From Treponema sp. (GTDB taxonomy: Bacteria > Spirochaetota > Spirochaetia > Treponematales > Breznakiellaceae), in contig WQSN01000016.1 in assembly GCA_009787835.1 (NCBI GenBank), positions 1-50,501 of the forward strand: DNA of 50,501 bases. Direction: 5' to 3'. Shown here in pieces: positions 8,536-16,729 of the stretch. Made by a program: the position numbers and the translations under genes. The notes beneath the pieces are model-generated. The model was not told the origin of the DNA, did no database searches, and saw nothing but the letters and a program-made list of their open reading frames with translations. Every line of letters starts with the position of its first letter. Position 1 is the stretch's first letter.

Positions 8536-10017
8536 CTATTCGCTAAGATATAGATCCGCCTTGTTCTGCAAAGCCTTTGTTACTTCTTCCGCTGTTCTTG
8601 TACCGGTTAAAAAATACTGCGTTTCTTGCATTATCATGTCATTTATGTTTGTGTCCTGTATTATATATGTGTCAATTAATCCTGACAGGCTTTCAAGCGC
8701 GGATGTATAATTTTCCATTGCCTGCAATTGGCGGTTATTTAACTCTTCATCATACATTCCAATAGCCATTTTAAAATCAAACTGAATTTTTTCGTTTCTT
8801 GCCTCGTTATTTAAAGGAAGGTTGAAAATATACGGTGAGAGCTGCATTTCTTTTGAGAGAAGAAATTTAATAAAAGCCCATGCGGTTTCCCTGTTTTTTG
8901 ATGACGAGTTAATTCCAAAACCCAAATTGTATGAGAATGGAACTTTTCCATCAGCGTTTGCCTGAATCCCTGAAATTTTATCATCATCTTCGATTGCTGC
9001 GACAATGCTGCCGCTGAAACCTGTGTTCATCTCCTGCGTCAATTCACGGATAAACATATTAATAAGGAAATAACTGTTGTTCAACTTAAAAAACACTCTT
9101 TCCGCCGGAGCTTCCATTGCTCTTTGCATAAGTTCTTCTATATCCATTGCTGACACGGCATTGCGCCTGATATAACCATGATCAGTAAAATAATTAATAG
9201 ATTCAAGCATCGAAGCAAATCCGCCGTTTATGAAATTCGCGCGTCCTGTGTTAAAATCAACAAAAGAATGGAAATTTTCATTTAGAAGCAAATCAAACAT
9301 GCTGCCAAGCCCCCCTGTATAATTAAAGAGCAAGCGGCTTCCGTCAAAAAAAGGGATACCAAGATTAATAAGTTTTTCTGTATTAAAAGCCCTGTCAGCA
9401 CCGAAATTCAACGCGGCATGCAAAGGAATCAATGTTGAATCATAGGAAAAATAGTTAAACGAATAATTGATCGGTAATAACCAAATACCTCCCCTGAAAC
9501 GCAGGGCCTCCAGTATATTTTCCCTGTAATCGTTTTTATTAAAATCAGGATCGAGTGTCATATAATTGTCAAGATTTTCCAAAGCGCTGCTGTTAATTAA
9601 TTTATTCAGGGGAAGGAAATCCATCGCGTAAATGTCAGCGCCCTCTCCGCTCATGATCCTTGTATTTACCCGGTTTATATAGTCGCTTCTTGTCTGCGAT
9701 TCATCGCTGCTCTGCATTACGGATATGAATTTACCGTCTACTTCCATGGTTTTTATTTCAGGCATTACAGAGAAAGTTTCGATATTAACTTTAGCGCCGG
9801 GATATTTATTTTCAAATGCGCGCGCCGCTTCCTTAAGAAAATTTTTATAGAGCATCGAGTCATAAACAGAGATATTAATTTCACCGTCAATCTTACTTTC
9901 AAAAAAATCAGAATCTGTAACTGCCCTGCCTGATCCATTTGAAGCGCCGCAACCTGTCAGAAGTGGCAATGCGGCCAAAGATATTAAAACATAAGCTTTT
10001 TTAATAACATTTCTCAT
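8536..10017 (-). CDS. Extracellular solute-binding lipoprotein 2, linked to the two-component genes
   Basis: A 493-aa family 1 solute-binding protein from the ATG at 10017 (MRNVIKKAYV). This start gives an ATGA overlap with the stop of the histidine kinase gene and has GGAG at a fitting distance; an upstream ATG at 10035 is less likely. The lipobox is LTGC. It is paralogous to the downstream binding protein, with the same blocks (YDSMLYKNFLKEAARAFENK, GEGADIYAMDFLP, AWAFIKFLLSKEMQ). Because it is translationally coupled to the kinase and separated from the permeases by a second promoter, it may serve as a ligand receptor for signalling as well as, or instead of, a transport receptor. That role is inferred from position only. 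Confidence 0.9.
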   Translation of the reverse strand: MRNVIKKAYVLISLAALPLLTGCGASNGSGRAVTDSDFFESKIDGEINISVYDSMLYKNFLKEAARAFENKYPGAKVNIETFSVMPEIKTMEVDGKFISVMQSSDESQTRSDYINRVNTRIMSGEGADIYAMDFLPLNKLINSSALENLDNYMTLDPDFNKNDYRENILEALRFRGGIWLLPINYSFNYFSYDSTLIPLHAALNFGADRAFNTEKLINLGIPFFDGSRLLFNYTGGLGSMFDLLLNENFHSFVDFNTGRANFINGGFASMLESINYFTDHGYIRRNAVSAMDIEELMQRAMEAPAERVFFKLNNSYFLINMFIRELTQEMNTGFSGSIVAAIEDDDKISGIQANADGKVPFSYNLGFGINSSSKNRETAWAFIKFLLSKEMQLSPYIFNLPLNNEARNEKIQFDFKMAIGMYDEELNNRQLQAMENYTSALESLSGLIDTYIIQDTNINDMIMQETQYFLTGTRTAEEVTKALQNKADLYLSE

Positions 10018-11258
10018 AACGGCAGCTCCATCCAAAATAACACTCCTTCATTGGTGTTTTCCAGACTGAATTTTAGTTTCATCCGCTCAAGCGCTTTTTT
10101 AACTATCGTAAGGCCAAGTCCGCTTTGCGAACCATGCCTGGTTCTCGCAAGGTCAGGGCGGTAAAACGGTTCAAAAATTTTTGTAATAACTTCATCGGAA
10201 ATATGCACGCCAGTATTTAGTACGCCAAGACGGCTGTTTTTTCCGCTTTCAAACTCTATGCGTATTTTCTCTCCCTGCGGCGTATATTGCACCGCGTTCG
10301 CAATCACATTGGAAAGAACGCGCTGAAAAAGACCGCGGTCCGCCTGAACTGTAACATGCGGGAATTCACCTTCTATTATTAATTCTTTTAATTCAGCTAA
10401 CGGACGGTATTCTCCAAGAACCGAATTTCCCAAATCCGCAAGGTCAAAGGATACTTTTAAAGGCATGGAGACATTCGGCTCTGTCTCTTCTCCTGAAAGT
10501 TTTACAATGTCAAGAATATCTGAAACAAGACGGGTCTGCGAATCCAGGGTACTGAGGCATTCCCTTAAATATTTAGGATGATCGCGGTAATCGCCGACAC
10601 CAGCGATCATTCCTTCCACAAGCGCCCTTGCTGCGGCGATTGGAGTTTTTAATTCATGCGAAGCGGCGGAGAAAAACAGCCGCTGATTTTCTTCCATGAC
10701 GCGCCTGCGGATTATTTCATCCTCAAGAGGTTTGGTTACTTTTTTGGCGAAAAGAAGAGCGCCCAATACCGCGATGGCAAGCATTAAAAAGAGAGCAAGC
10801 AATACGCGCCTTATAAGATCGGAATAGTCTATTTTCCTGGAATCTGGAATATAACCGGTTAAAATATAATTATTTTCAGTCCCTCCCTGGCGGCCTATGT
10901 TAACTCCGGTAAACCGCAAACGCAGTCCCTCGCTTTGATCATCATTAGGCAAATCAGTAATATTATATGTAGAAAATAAAATTTTTCCGCCTTCTTCCTG
11001 AATTGAAAAATTGAATGACTGATTGTTATCTGCAAATTCCCTGGCGAATTCTATTTTTTCCTCATGGCTTATTGTCCTGTCTGTCATTACAGTAATCATC
11101 GGTCTGTACGAAAAGTCAAGCTGACGGCGCTGCTGCAGGCGGTAAAAGGACAGAAATTCCCTTGAAAAGAGAAATACTCCCAATGCGCTTATCGACAGCA
11201 CAAGCAGCATTGTGTAAGCGAAAATTTTTGTAAAAACTTTTATTTCAGGCTTTTTCAT
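10014..11258 (-). CDS. Sensor histidine kinase
   Basis: A 414-aa membrane kinase from ATG 11258 (GGAG 7 nt upstream); a TTG at 11264 is also possible. TM1 is at about residues 12-32 and TM2 at about 150-170, enclosing an extracytoplasmic sensor domain of about 115 residues. The HisKA H-box FFSAASHELKTPIAAARA carries the phospho-accepting His at about 201. The HATPase part has an N-box (NVIANAVQYTP), a degenerate NTG G1-box (VLNTGVHI, where DTG is usual), FEPFYRPD and a G2-box SGLGLTIVKKALERM. It follows the response regulator gene with a short overlap and is itself coupled to solute-binding protein 2. Confidence 0.93.
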   Translation of the reverse strand: MKKPEIKVFTKIFAYTMLLVLSISALGVFLFSREFLSFYRLQQRRQLDFSYRPMITVMTDRTISHEEKIEFAREFADNNQSFNFSIQEEGGKILFSTYNITDLPNDDQSEGLRLRFTGVNIGRQGGTENNYILTGYIPDSRKIDYSDLIRRVLLALFLMLAIAVLGALLFAKKVTKPLEDEIIRRRVMEENQRLFFSAASHELKTPIAAARALVEGMIAGVGDYRDHPKYLRECLSTLDSQTRLVSDILDIVKLSGEETEPNVSMPLKVSFDLADLGNSVLGEYRPLAELKELIIEGEFPHVTVQADRGLFQRVLSNVIANAVQYTPQGEKIRIEFESGKNSRLGVLNTGVHISDEVITKIFEPFYRPDLARTRHGSQSGLGLTIVKKALERMKLKFSLENTNEGVLFWMELPL

Positions 11259-11916
11259 TTTCAATCTCCAGTGAATATCCCACGCCCCGGACAGTTTTAA
11301 TAATATTCTGCGGAAGCTTGGCGCGCATGTTTTTTATATGAGTGTGGACAGTTCCCTCGCTTGAATAATAATCATATCCCCAAATTTTAGTCAGCATGGT
11401 ATCATGCGGTACTACCCTGTTTTCGTTATTCGCAAGCAGACATAAAATTTCAAATTCACGCAGCGTTAGCGGCAACTCCTGTCCGTCCCAGAACGCCTTA
11501 AAAGTTTCCCTGTTAAGGCACAGCGCGCCAAGGCGCAGCTCTTTCTGAAGGGAGCCGCTTCGCCTAAGCAATGCCTCTGCCCTCTTTAAAAGAACCTGCA
11601 TGGAAAAAGGTTTCGCAACAAAATCATCTGCCAGGTTGTCAAAGGCTTTTAATTGAGGGCTGTCTCCTGAAAGGGCAGTAATCATCATTACAGGAACGTC
11701 GCTTACCTTGCGGAATTCCCTTAAAATTTCCTGCCCGTCCATACCGGGGAGCATTATATCAAGAATGGCTAAATTGAATTTTTTATCATAAAGGCGTTCA
11801 CACGCAGTCTGGCCGTCAGCGCATAACTCTACATGGTAACCCGCGTCAAGAAGAAAAGCCTTAATGGTTTTTCCTATATGTTCATCATCTTCGGCGACCA
11901 GAATATTAATATCCAT
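11245..11916 (-). CDS. OmpR/PhoB-family response regulator
   Basis: A 223-aa two-domain regulator. In the receiver domain the acidic pair is AEDDE, the phospho-acceptor is Asp53 (LAILDIMLPGMDG), and the switch residues are MMITALSGDSP and the Lys of FVAKPFS. The C-terminal winged helix (about residues 125-220) ends in the typical VHTHIKNMRAKL and TVRGVGYSLE. It heads the RR-HK-SBP2 transcript. Its own promoter holds the ACTTCAG-N4-ACTACAG repeat also found before SBP1, which points to autoregulation and control of the importer. Confidence 0.95.
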   Translation of the reverse strand: MDINILVAEDDEHIGKTIKAFLLDAGYHVELCADGQTACERLYDKKFNLAILDIMLPGMDGQEILREFRKVSDVPVMMITALSGDSPQLKAFDNLADDFVAKPFSMQVLLKRAEALLRRSGSLQKELRLGALCLNRETFKAFWDGQELPLTLREFEILCLLANNENRVVPHDTMLTKIWGYDYYSSEGTVHTHIKNMRAKLPQNIIKTVRGVGYSLEIENEKA

Positions 11917-11927
11917 AAAAATAATTT

Positions 11928-11957
11928 ATCATATAAACCTGTAGTTTATCTGAAGTT
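11928..11957 (-). promoter_or_regulatory. Promoter with direct-repeat operator before the response regulator gene
   Basis: On the minus strand ACTTCAG-ATAA-ACTACAG (11-bp spacing) is followed by 4 nt and TATGAT at 11928-11933. The response-regulator ATG at 11916 is only 11 nt beyond the -10 box, and no Shine-Dalgarno is visible, so the leader is very short. The two 7-mers match those at 8488-8518 exactly, with only the spacer bases differing. This suggests one protein binds both sites. Confidence 0.65.
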
Positions 11958-11983
11958 ATTTTTATTTTGATACAAAACTTGAA

Positions 11984-12850
11984 TTATAACTTAAGCAGTT
12001 TCTGTTCAATTTCATTGATAACCGAGTCCGGCGTAGATGCTCCCGCGCTGATGCCGACAGTTTTGTATTCTGAAAACGATACAGGGACATCCGCGGCGCT
12101 TTCCGCAAGGACGCAGGGTTTGCCGCTTTCCTGCGCGGCTGATAACAACCGCCGGGTATTGGCGGATTCTTTTCCGCCCGCTATAAGCACGGCGTCAGCT
12201 TTGTCAATCATTTCACGTAACGCATTAAGGCGGTTGCCTGTTGCGGTGCAGATTGTACAGATAATTTCAGCGTCAGGAAAATATTTTTTGACAGCTTCAC
12301 AAACAGAGTTATATTCCTCTTCTGAAATTGTTGTCTGTCCCAGAACCGCAGTTTTAGCGTGATTATCTATTTTAAAAAGTTCTGCGGCTTTTTTTTCCGC
12401 TTCTGCGGCGCTGCCTGCGGCAATACAAAACGGAGCGTCCCGCGCGTATCCAAGAATGCCTTTTATTTCAGCATGTTCAGCCTCGCCCGCCAGAAAAAGA
12501 CAGTAGCCTGTGCGCGATAATTCCTGTGCTTTAAGCTGACTGGCTTTAACATTAGGACAGGTAGCATCGATTATGCGGCAGCCGCTTTCGCGCAGATCAT
12601 TTTCCGTCTCAGGATTGATTCCATGCGCACATATAACAAGGGAGTCTTCGCTTTTTTGCGGCGATTTATTTAATATATCAATTCCAATGGCTTTAAGATC
12701 GTCTAACACTTTGGGATTATGGATTAAAGGACCGGTTGAAAAAACAGAAGAACCTCTTTCTCCCGCCCGCCGCGCTTCAGCGCAAGCAAGTTCCACAGCG
12801 CGCTTTACGCCCATGCAGAAACCAAGCGTTCGCGCGCGGATTATTTCCAT
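11984..12850 (-). CDS. ispH: 4-hydroxy-3-methylbut-2-enyl diphosphate reductase
   Basis: A 288-aa IspH, the last enzyme of the MEP isoprenoid pathway, which reduces HMBPP to IPP and DMAPP with a [4Fe-4S] cluster. The three cluster cysteines are visible: Cys12 in LGFCMGVKRAVELA, the Cys of DATCPNVKASQ, and the Cys of ICTATGNR. Substrate-binding segments AHGINPE, GEAEHAEIKGI, QTTISEEEY and SAGASTPDSVI also match. The gene lies 11 bp after secF and is probably the last gene of the yajC-secDF transcript. Confidence 0.96.
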   Translation of the reverse strand: MEIIRARTLGFCMGVKRAVELACAEARRAGERGSSVFSTGPLIHNPKVLDDLKAIGIDILNKSPQKSEDSLVICAHGINPETENDLRESGCRIIDATCPNVKASQLKAQELSRTGYCLFLAGEAEHAEIKGILGYARDAPFCIAAGSAAEAEKKAAELFKIDNHAKTAVLGQTTISEEEYNSVCEAVKKYFPDAEIICTICTATGNRLNALREMIDKADAVLIAGGKESANTRRLLSAAQESGKPCVLAESAADVPVSFSEYKTVGISAGASTPDSVINEIEQKLLKL

Positions 12851-12861
12851 AAATATTTATG

Positions 12862-14094
12862 CTATACTGCGGCCAGTTTTTTCTTCTTTTCCCTTTTTAC
12901 TTTCTGCGTCTCCCAGAAATACACAAAACCGGAAACAATGAAAAGCGTTGTGTAAACGCCGGATACCATGCCAATTAACAGAGCAAGTGCGAAATCCTTC
13001 ATTGCGCCTGTGGTAAAGATGAACAGGGCAAGTACCGCGAGCATTGTTGTCGCTGTTGTAATGATAGTACGTCCCAGAATACCTGTCAGTGAACGATTCA
13101 AAATATCAATAAACGAGTCATCGGGGAATATCTTTAAATTTTCCCTGATACGATCAAATAAAATAATTGTGTTATTTGTCGAGTAACCCAGAATGGTAAG
13201 AATGGCCGCGATTGTAAGCGTTGTAAATTCAATCCGCGTCCAGACCACAAAGGCGATAATTACAAGAACATCATACATTATCGCGATAACAGCGCCGACA
13301 GCGTATTGTAACCTGAAACGAAAAGCCGAATAAATTAAAATCAAAAGCAGGGTAAGTGTAATAAGCACGCCCGCCTGATCAGTTAGATCTTTGGAAAAAC
13401 GTGAGCCGACATAATCGGAACGAATTACAGCGATGCTTCCCCTGCCAAAATGCGATTCCAGAACCTGAACAACTTCATTTGCCGTTACGCGCCCTTCATC
13501 CTTATCCTCGACACGAATCATAAATTGACGATCCGAGGGAACTCCAAGATTCTGCACCGAAACGCCCTGGCTGAGACCTGACATCGCGCTTCTTACTTCG
13601 GAGATGTCAATGGGAGCGCTTTGAGGTTCAATATAGTGAACAACATAAGGGGTATCGCCGCTTAAATACGGATTACTCTGCGAGCTGAAAAGCAGCCATT
13701 GGGTACTGACATTTTCATTCGCGGCTACCGTTACCGACAAATCGCCAAGCTGCTGTTCCATCGCGCGCCTGAGAGAGCCGATAGTGCTGTACTCGCTGAA
13801 TGAGAATGGATATGTTCTGCTTTCAACTCCCGATCCGGAAGTAATGATATACAAATTTCCGCGATCAAAATTAAGAATGGCGCTTGTAGTGCCTGACCAG
13901 CGCAAACTAAACGCCGTTGGGGCAATCTGCACTTCCTGAAGAAGACCGGCCTGGAAATCCACGCCAAGAGCGAAACCTCTGTTGATAATGTAACCTGAAA
14001 TGCTGAAAACGACGAGAACAGCGGAAATAATGGCAGCAGGACGGAAAAATTTGGAAAAATGAATGATCTTTTTTATATTTATGCTGATGCTCAT
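12862..14094 (-). CDS. secF: Protein translocase subunit SecF
   Basis: A 410-aa inner-membrane protein that works with SecD and the SecYEG channel, using the proton motive force to complete protein export. There is an N-terminal TM helix, a periplasmic P1-like domain, and five more TM helices. Conserved SecF segments include the N-terminal GFALGVDFQAG, then YDVLVIIAF, TILGYSTNNTIILFDRIREN and NRSLTGILGRTIITTATT. At 410 aa it is longer than the roughly 320 aa of E. coli SecF, because of an enlarged periplasmic region. Its ATG overlaps the secD stop by 4 bp (ATGA). Confidence 0.95.
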   Translation of the reverse strand: MSISINIKKIIHFSKFFRPAAIISAVLVVFSISGYIINRGFALGVDFQAGLLQEVQIAPTAFSLRWSGTTSAILNFDRGNLYIITSGSGVESRTYPFSFSEYSTIGSLRRAMEQQLGDLSVTVAANENVSTQWLLFSSQSNPYLSGDTPYVVHYIEPQSAPIDISEVRSAMSGLSQGVSVQNLGVPSDRQFMIRVEDKDEGRVTANEVVQVLESHFGRGSIAVIRSDYVGSRFSKDLTDQAGVLITLTLLLILIYSAFRFRLQYAVGAVIAIMYDVLVIIAFVVWTRIEFTTLTIAAILTILGYSTNNTIILFDRIRENLKIFPDDSFIDILNRSLTGILGRTIITTATTMLAVLALFIFTTGAMKDFALALLIGMVSGVYTTLFIVSGFVYFWETQKVKREKKKKLAAV

Positions 14095-15872
14095 ATTTTT
14101 GCCCCTTTAACGCCTTCCTGAATACGGGTTGTCCAGCTTACCGCAAGATTTTTACTGCGCATTACATCAGTGCCAAAGTCGAATATCAGCCGCGACACAA
14201 ACAGCGCGGTAAAGACTGATGAAAACACTCCGATTGACAGACTTACAGCGAAACCCCTGATTGGCCCTGAACCAAGCTGGGAAAGAAACAACGCGGCGAT
14301 AAAAGTTGTTATATTGGAGTCCATAATCGCCCAGAACGCCTTTCCAAACCCGGCTTCGACAACAGCCTTTCTTGATTTGCCGAGGCGCATTTCTTCTTTC
14401 ATGCGTTCAAAGATTATCACATTGGCGTCTGTAGCCATGCCGATAGTCAGAATGAATCCGGCGATAGCAGGCAATGTCAGCGTAAAATTAAGAACAGAAA
14501 GTACGCTGAACATTATATAAAAATTTAATAACTGCGCGACTACAGCGTTAATACCGGCGGTTCTGTAATAAACAAGCATGAAAATTAAAACCGCGACTAT
14601 ACCGCCAAGCAGCGCGTAAAGTCCCTGACGAATTGTGTCTTCTCCCATTGAAGCGCCGATGCTCTGCTGGCTTGCCACTTCAAGTTCCACAGGCAGAGCC
14701 GCAGTCCTTAAAGTGAGGGCAATATTATTCGCTTCATCAAGACCAAATCCCGTAAGCCGCACAGAATCCCTTATGGCGCTCTGGATTGTAGCGCGGGATT
14801 TTACTTTATCGTCAAGCACAATAGTCAGCACCTTGTCAACATTCGCCGATGTCAGACGGTAGAAAATTTCACCGCCTTCGGCATCCAGTCTGAAAGTTAC
14901 TTCAGGTTTACCGTCTAAAGTATTGCGTTCTACAATGGCTTCCTGGATATGATTGCCGTCCAGCCCGTACAGACCGACATCCTTTTTCACAGCGACGTAC
15001 CGCAGGCTTCCGTCCGCGTTTCTGTCCTGCTCATCAAGACCGTAACGATCCTTGATAAAAAAGCCAAGAACCATAACATCCGCCGGCACTATGGTAGGAT
15101 CGATCAATTTACCGCTTGAATCAAATGTGGTTGTAGGATTTAAGCGGTAATAAGCGTTAAACGCCTCGGTAGCTTCAGTATCTTCCAAATGGAAGGCAAG
15201 GCTGCCTTTTCCCATAATGATATCATTAATCCGTTCAGGATCGGCGGTTCCGGGAATTTCAACATATACCTGATCTGACCCCTGGCGGCGGATAACAGGT
15301 TCTGTAAGGCCAAAACGGTCTATACGGCTGTTTAAAACTTCAAGCGCGCGATTCATCGCGTCTACACGATCCTCTTCATTTAATGAACGACCCAGGCGCT
15401 CCTGAAGAGAGGCAAGATTTGCCTGCAATACAATGCTCAAACCGCCTGATAGATCCAGACCCAGCTTAACCGCGTTTCTCTGAAGGTCTTTATACGCGAA
15501 AATCTCGTCGCGATATTTTGCTTCGATTGTTTCCAGCGCTTCCCGCCTGCTGGAAAAAACTTCAAGAACAGCCCTGGCGTTCCAGACTTCCGGCTGCGGC
15601 AGTTTATTGGTTTTTTGCAGCTTTTTCGCGGCGGTTGTAATAAATTCCAGGTCCTGGGGAACATCCTCGTTTAAACGCACCGCTTCAATAAGACGCTGTA
15701 AATCACCGCTGGCAGTCTGGGAAGCATAAGTCCTTATCTGCTGCCTGGATTCCTGCGCCAGCGCCTGTTTATCCCTGGGTACAAAAAAATACCAGCGCAG
15801 TGTCGGCCAGAGAAAGGCAAAACATACCCCCAACACCGCAAGAACAATAAAGAATCTATACCGTTTGCTCAT
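14091..15872 (-). CDS. secD: Protein translocase subunit SecD
   Basis: A 593-aa inner-membrane translocase subunit. The N-terminal TM helix is at about residues 8-28, followed by a long periplasmic domain. That domain contains GLDLSGGLSIVLQ, RIDRFGLTEPVIRRQG and VEIPGTADPERI, all typical of the SecD P1 region. The C-terminal part holds five TM helices, with TIGMATDANVIIFERMKEE and AFWAIMDSNITTFIAALFL as conserved motifs. It is placed between yajC (18 bp upstream) and secF (4-bp overlap), the standard operon order. Confidence 0.96.
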   Translation of the reverse strand: MSKRYRFFIVLAVLGVCFAFLWPTLRWYFFVPRDKQALAQESRQQIRTYASQTASGDLQRLIEAVRLNEDVPQDLEFITTAAKKLQKTNKLPQPEVWNARAVLEVFSSRREALETIEAKYRDEIFAYKDLQRNAVKLGLDLSGGLSIVLQANLASLQERLGRSLNEEDRVDAMNRALEVLNSRIDRFGLTEPVIRRQGSDQVYVEIPGTADPERINDIIMGKGSLAFHLEDTEATEAFNAYYRLNPTTTFDSSGKLIDPTIVPADVMVLGFFIKDRYGLDEQDRNADGSLRYVAVKKDVGLYGLDGNHIQEAIVERNTLDGKPEVTFRLDAEGGEIFYRLTSANVDKVLTIVLDDKVKSRATIQSAIRDSVRLTGFGLDEANNIALTLRTAALPVELEVASQQSIGASMGEDTIRQGLYALLGGIVAVLIFMLVYYRTAGINAVVAQLLNFYIMFSVLSVLNFTLTLPAIAGFILTIGMATDANVIIFERMKEEMRLGKSRKAVVEAGFGKAFWAIMDSNITTFIAALFLSQLGSGPIRGFAVSLSIGVFSSVFTALFVSRLIFDFGTDVMRSKNLAVSWTTRIQEGVKGAKI

Positions 15873-15890
15873 GTATTCGCTCCAATACCT

Positions 15891-16310
15891 TTAATTTTTT
15901 TCTGATTCGGATGCCTGACCTTCGGATTTATCCTCATCTTTTTCGCTTTTATCTTCTATTTTTTCTTTTTCTTCTTTTACAGGCGCCGGATTAATAATGC
16001 TGGAAATCGCGCTGCGCTGGAATTCCATCTTTACATTTTCGTCAACTCTGACTATAACAGTAGATTCTTTTACGCTGTGAACTGTTCCATGAACTCCGCC
16101 GATGGTTACAATTTTATCCCCTTTTTTAACAGAAGCAAGCATTTTCTCGGTTTCTTTCCGCTTCTTATTCTGCGGCCTGATTATTAAAAGATAGAAAATG
16201 GCGATTATCGCGATAAAGGGGATCATGCTGGTTAATAAGCCGGCTCCTCCCGCCGGCTCACCGGCCGCTTGCGGAGCTGCCATAAGCAGCGACATTACGA
16301 AATTATCCAT
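15891..16310 (-). CDS. yajC: Preprotein translocase accessory subunit YajC
   Basis: A 139-aa small membrane protein that associates with SecDF. One TM helix is at about residues 28-48 (TSMIPFIAIIAIFYLLIIRP), followed by the family motif RPQNKKRKETEKMLASVKKG and GDKIVTIGGVHGTV. The last 30 or so residues are a run of Lys/Glu/Asp/Ser, a low-complexity cytoplasmic tail that is variable in the family. It is the first gene of the yajC-secD-secF-ispH transcript. The upstream gap holds a hairpin (16391-16427). Confidence 0.93.
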   Translation of the reverse strand: MDNFVMSLLMAAPQAAGEPAGGAGLLTSMIPFIAIIAIFYLLIIRPQNKKRKETEKMLASVKKGDKIVTIGGVHGTVHSVKESTVIVRVDENVKMEFQRSAISSIINPAPVKEEKEKIEDKSEKDEDKSEGQASESEKN

Positions 16311-16390
16311 GGTTTACATCCTTAACTATATATTTGTCTGTACTTTAGCTTAAAATTGAAAACTATTCAAGGGTAAATTTATTCATTAAT

Positions 16391-16427
16391 GAGGTTGTTC
16401 TAAAATCTACAGTTTTGGAACAGCCTC
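16391..16427. repeat. Solo copy of the GAGGYTGTTCCAAAA inverted repeat
   Basis: A 37-nt hairpin with arms GAGGTTGTTCTAAAA and TTTTGGAACAGCCTC. It begins 4 nt past the stop codon of the 95-aa gene (minus strand). The same arms form both ends of the element at 43929-44063, about 27 kb away. It may be a solo end of a small mobile element or a repeated RNA-terminating hairpin. There is no long T-run next to it. Confidence 0.7.
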
Positions 16428-16431
16428 AATT

Positions 16432-16719
16432 TTATAAAACTATAGCTCTTGAAACCTCTGTTGGAAAAACTCCGAAAAGGCGCATGAGAGATGTTTCGGG
16501 GATGGATGAGTTTGTTGCCTTGTTATAAATTTCCAGTACGGTTTCCACTTCTTTTGGGTCTTTTGACCAAATTGCCGAAGAATATGCGGCGCGGAACATG
16601 CCTTTTTCCGCAAGTTCTTTTGTTGAAAGCGCTGAATATCGTTTTTTGGCCTGTCCGTCTATTATCGCGGCAGGACCGTCGTAACCGATTGAAAATACAA
16701 AATCGTTTCGCGAGAGCAT
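16432..16719 (-). CDS. Small hypothetical protein, 95 aa
   Basis: I do not recognise this family. The protein is soluble, with no signal peptide or TM helix. It has a short beta-like start (MLSRNDFVFSIGYDGPAAII) followed by a mostly helical stretch (STKELAEKGMFRAAYSSAIW and EVETVLEIYNKATN). A clear GGAG lies before the ATG at 16719, and the codon use resembles the neighbours, so it is probably real. It is 10 bp downstream of the beta-barrel gene and is probably the last gene of that transcript. A solo repeat hairpin follows its stop. Confidence 0.6.
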   Translation of the reverse strand: MLSRNDFVFSIGYDGPAAIIDGQAKKRYSALSTKELAEKGMFRAAYSSAIWSKDPKEVETVLEIYNKATNSSIPETSLMRLFGVFPTEVSRAIVL

Positions 16720-16729
16720 ATATTCTCCT

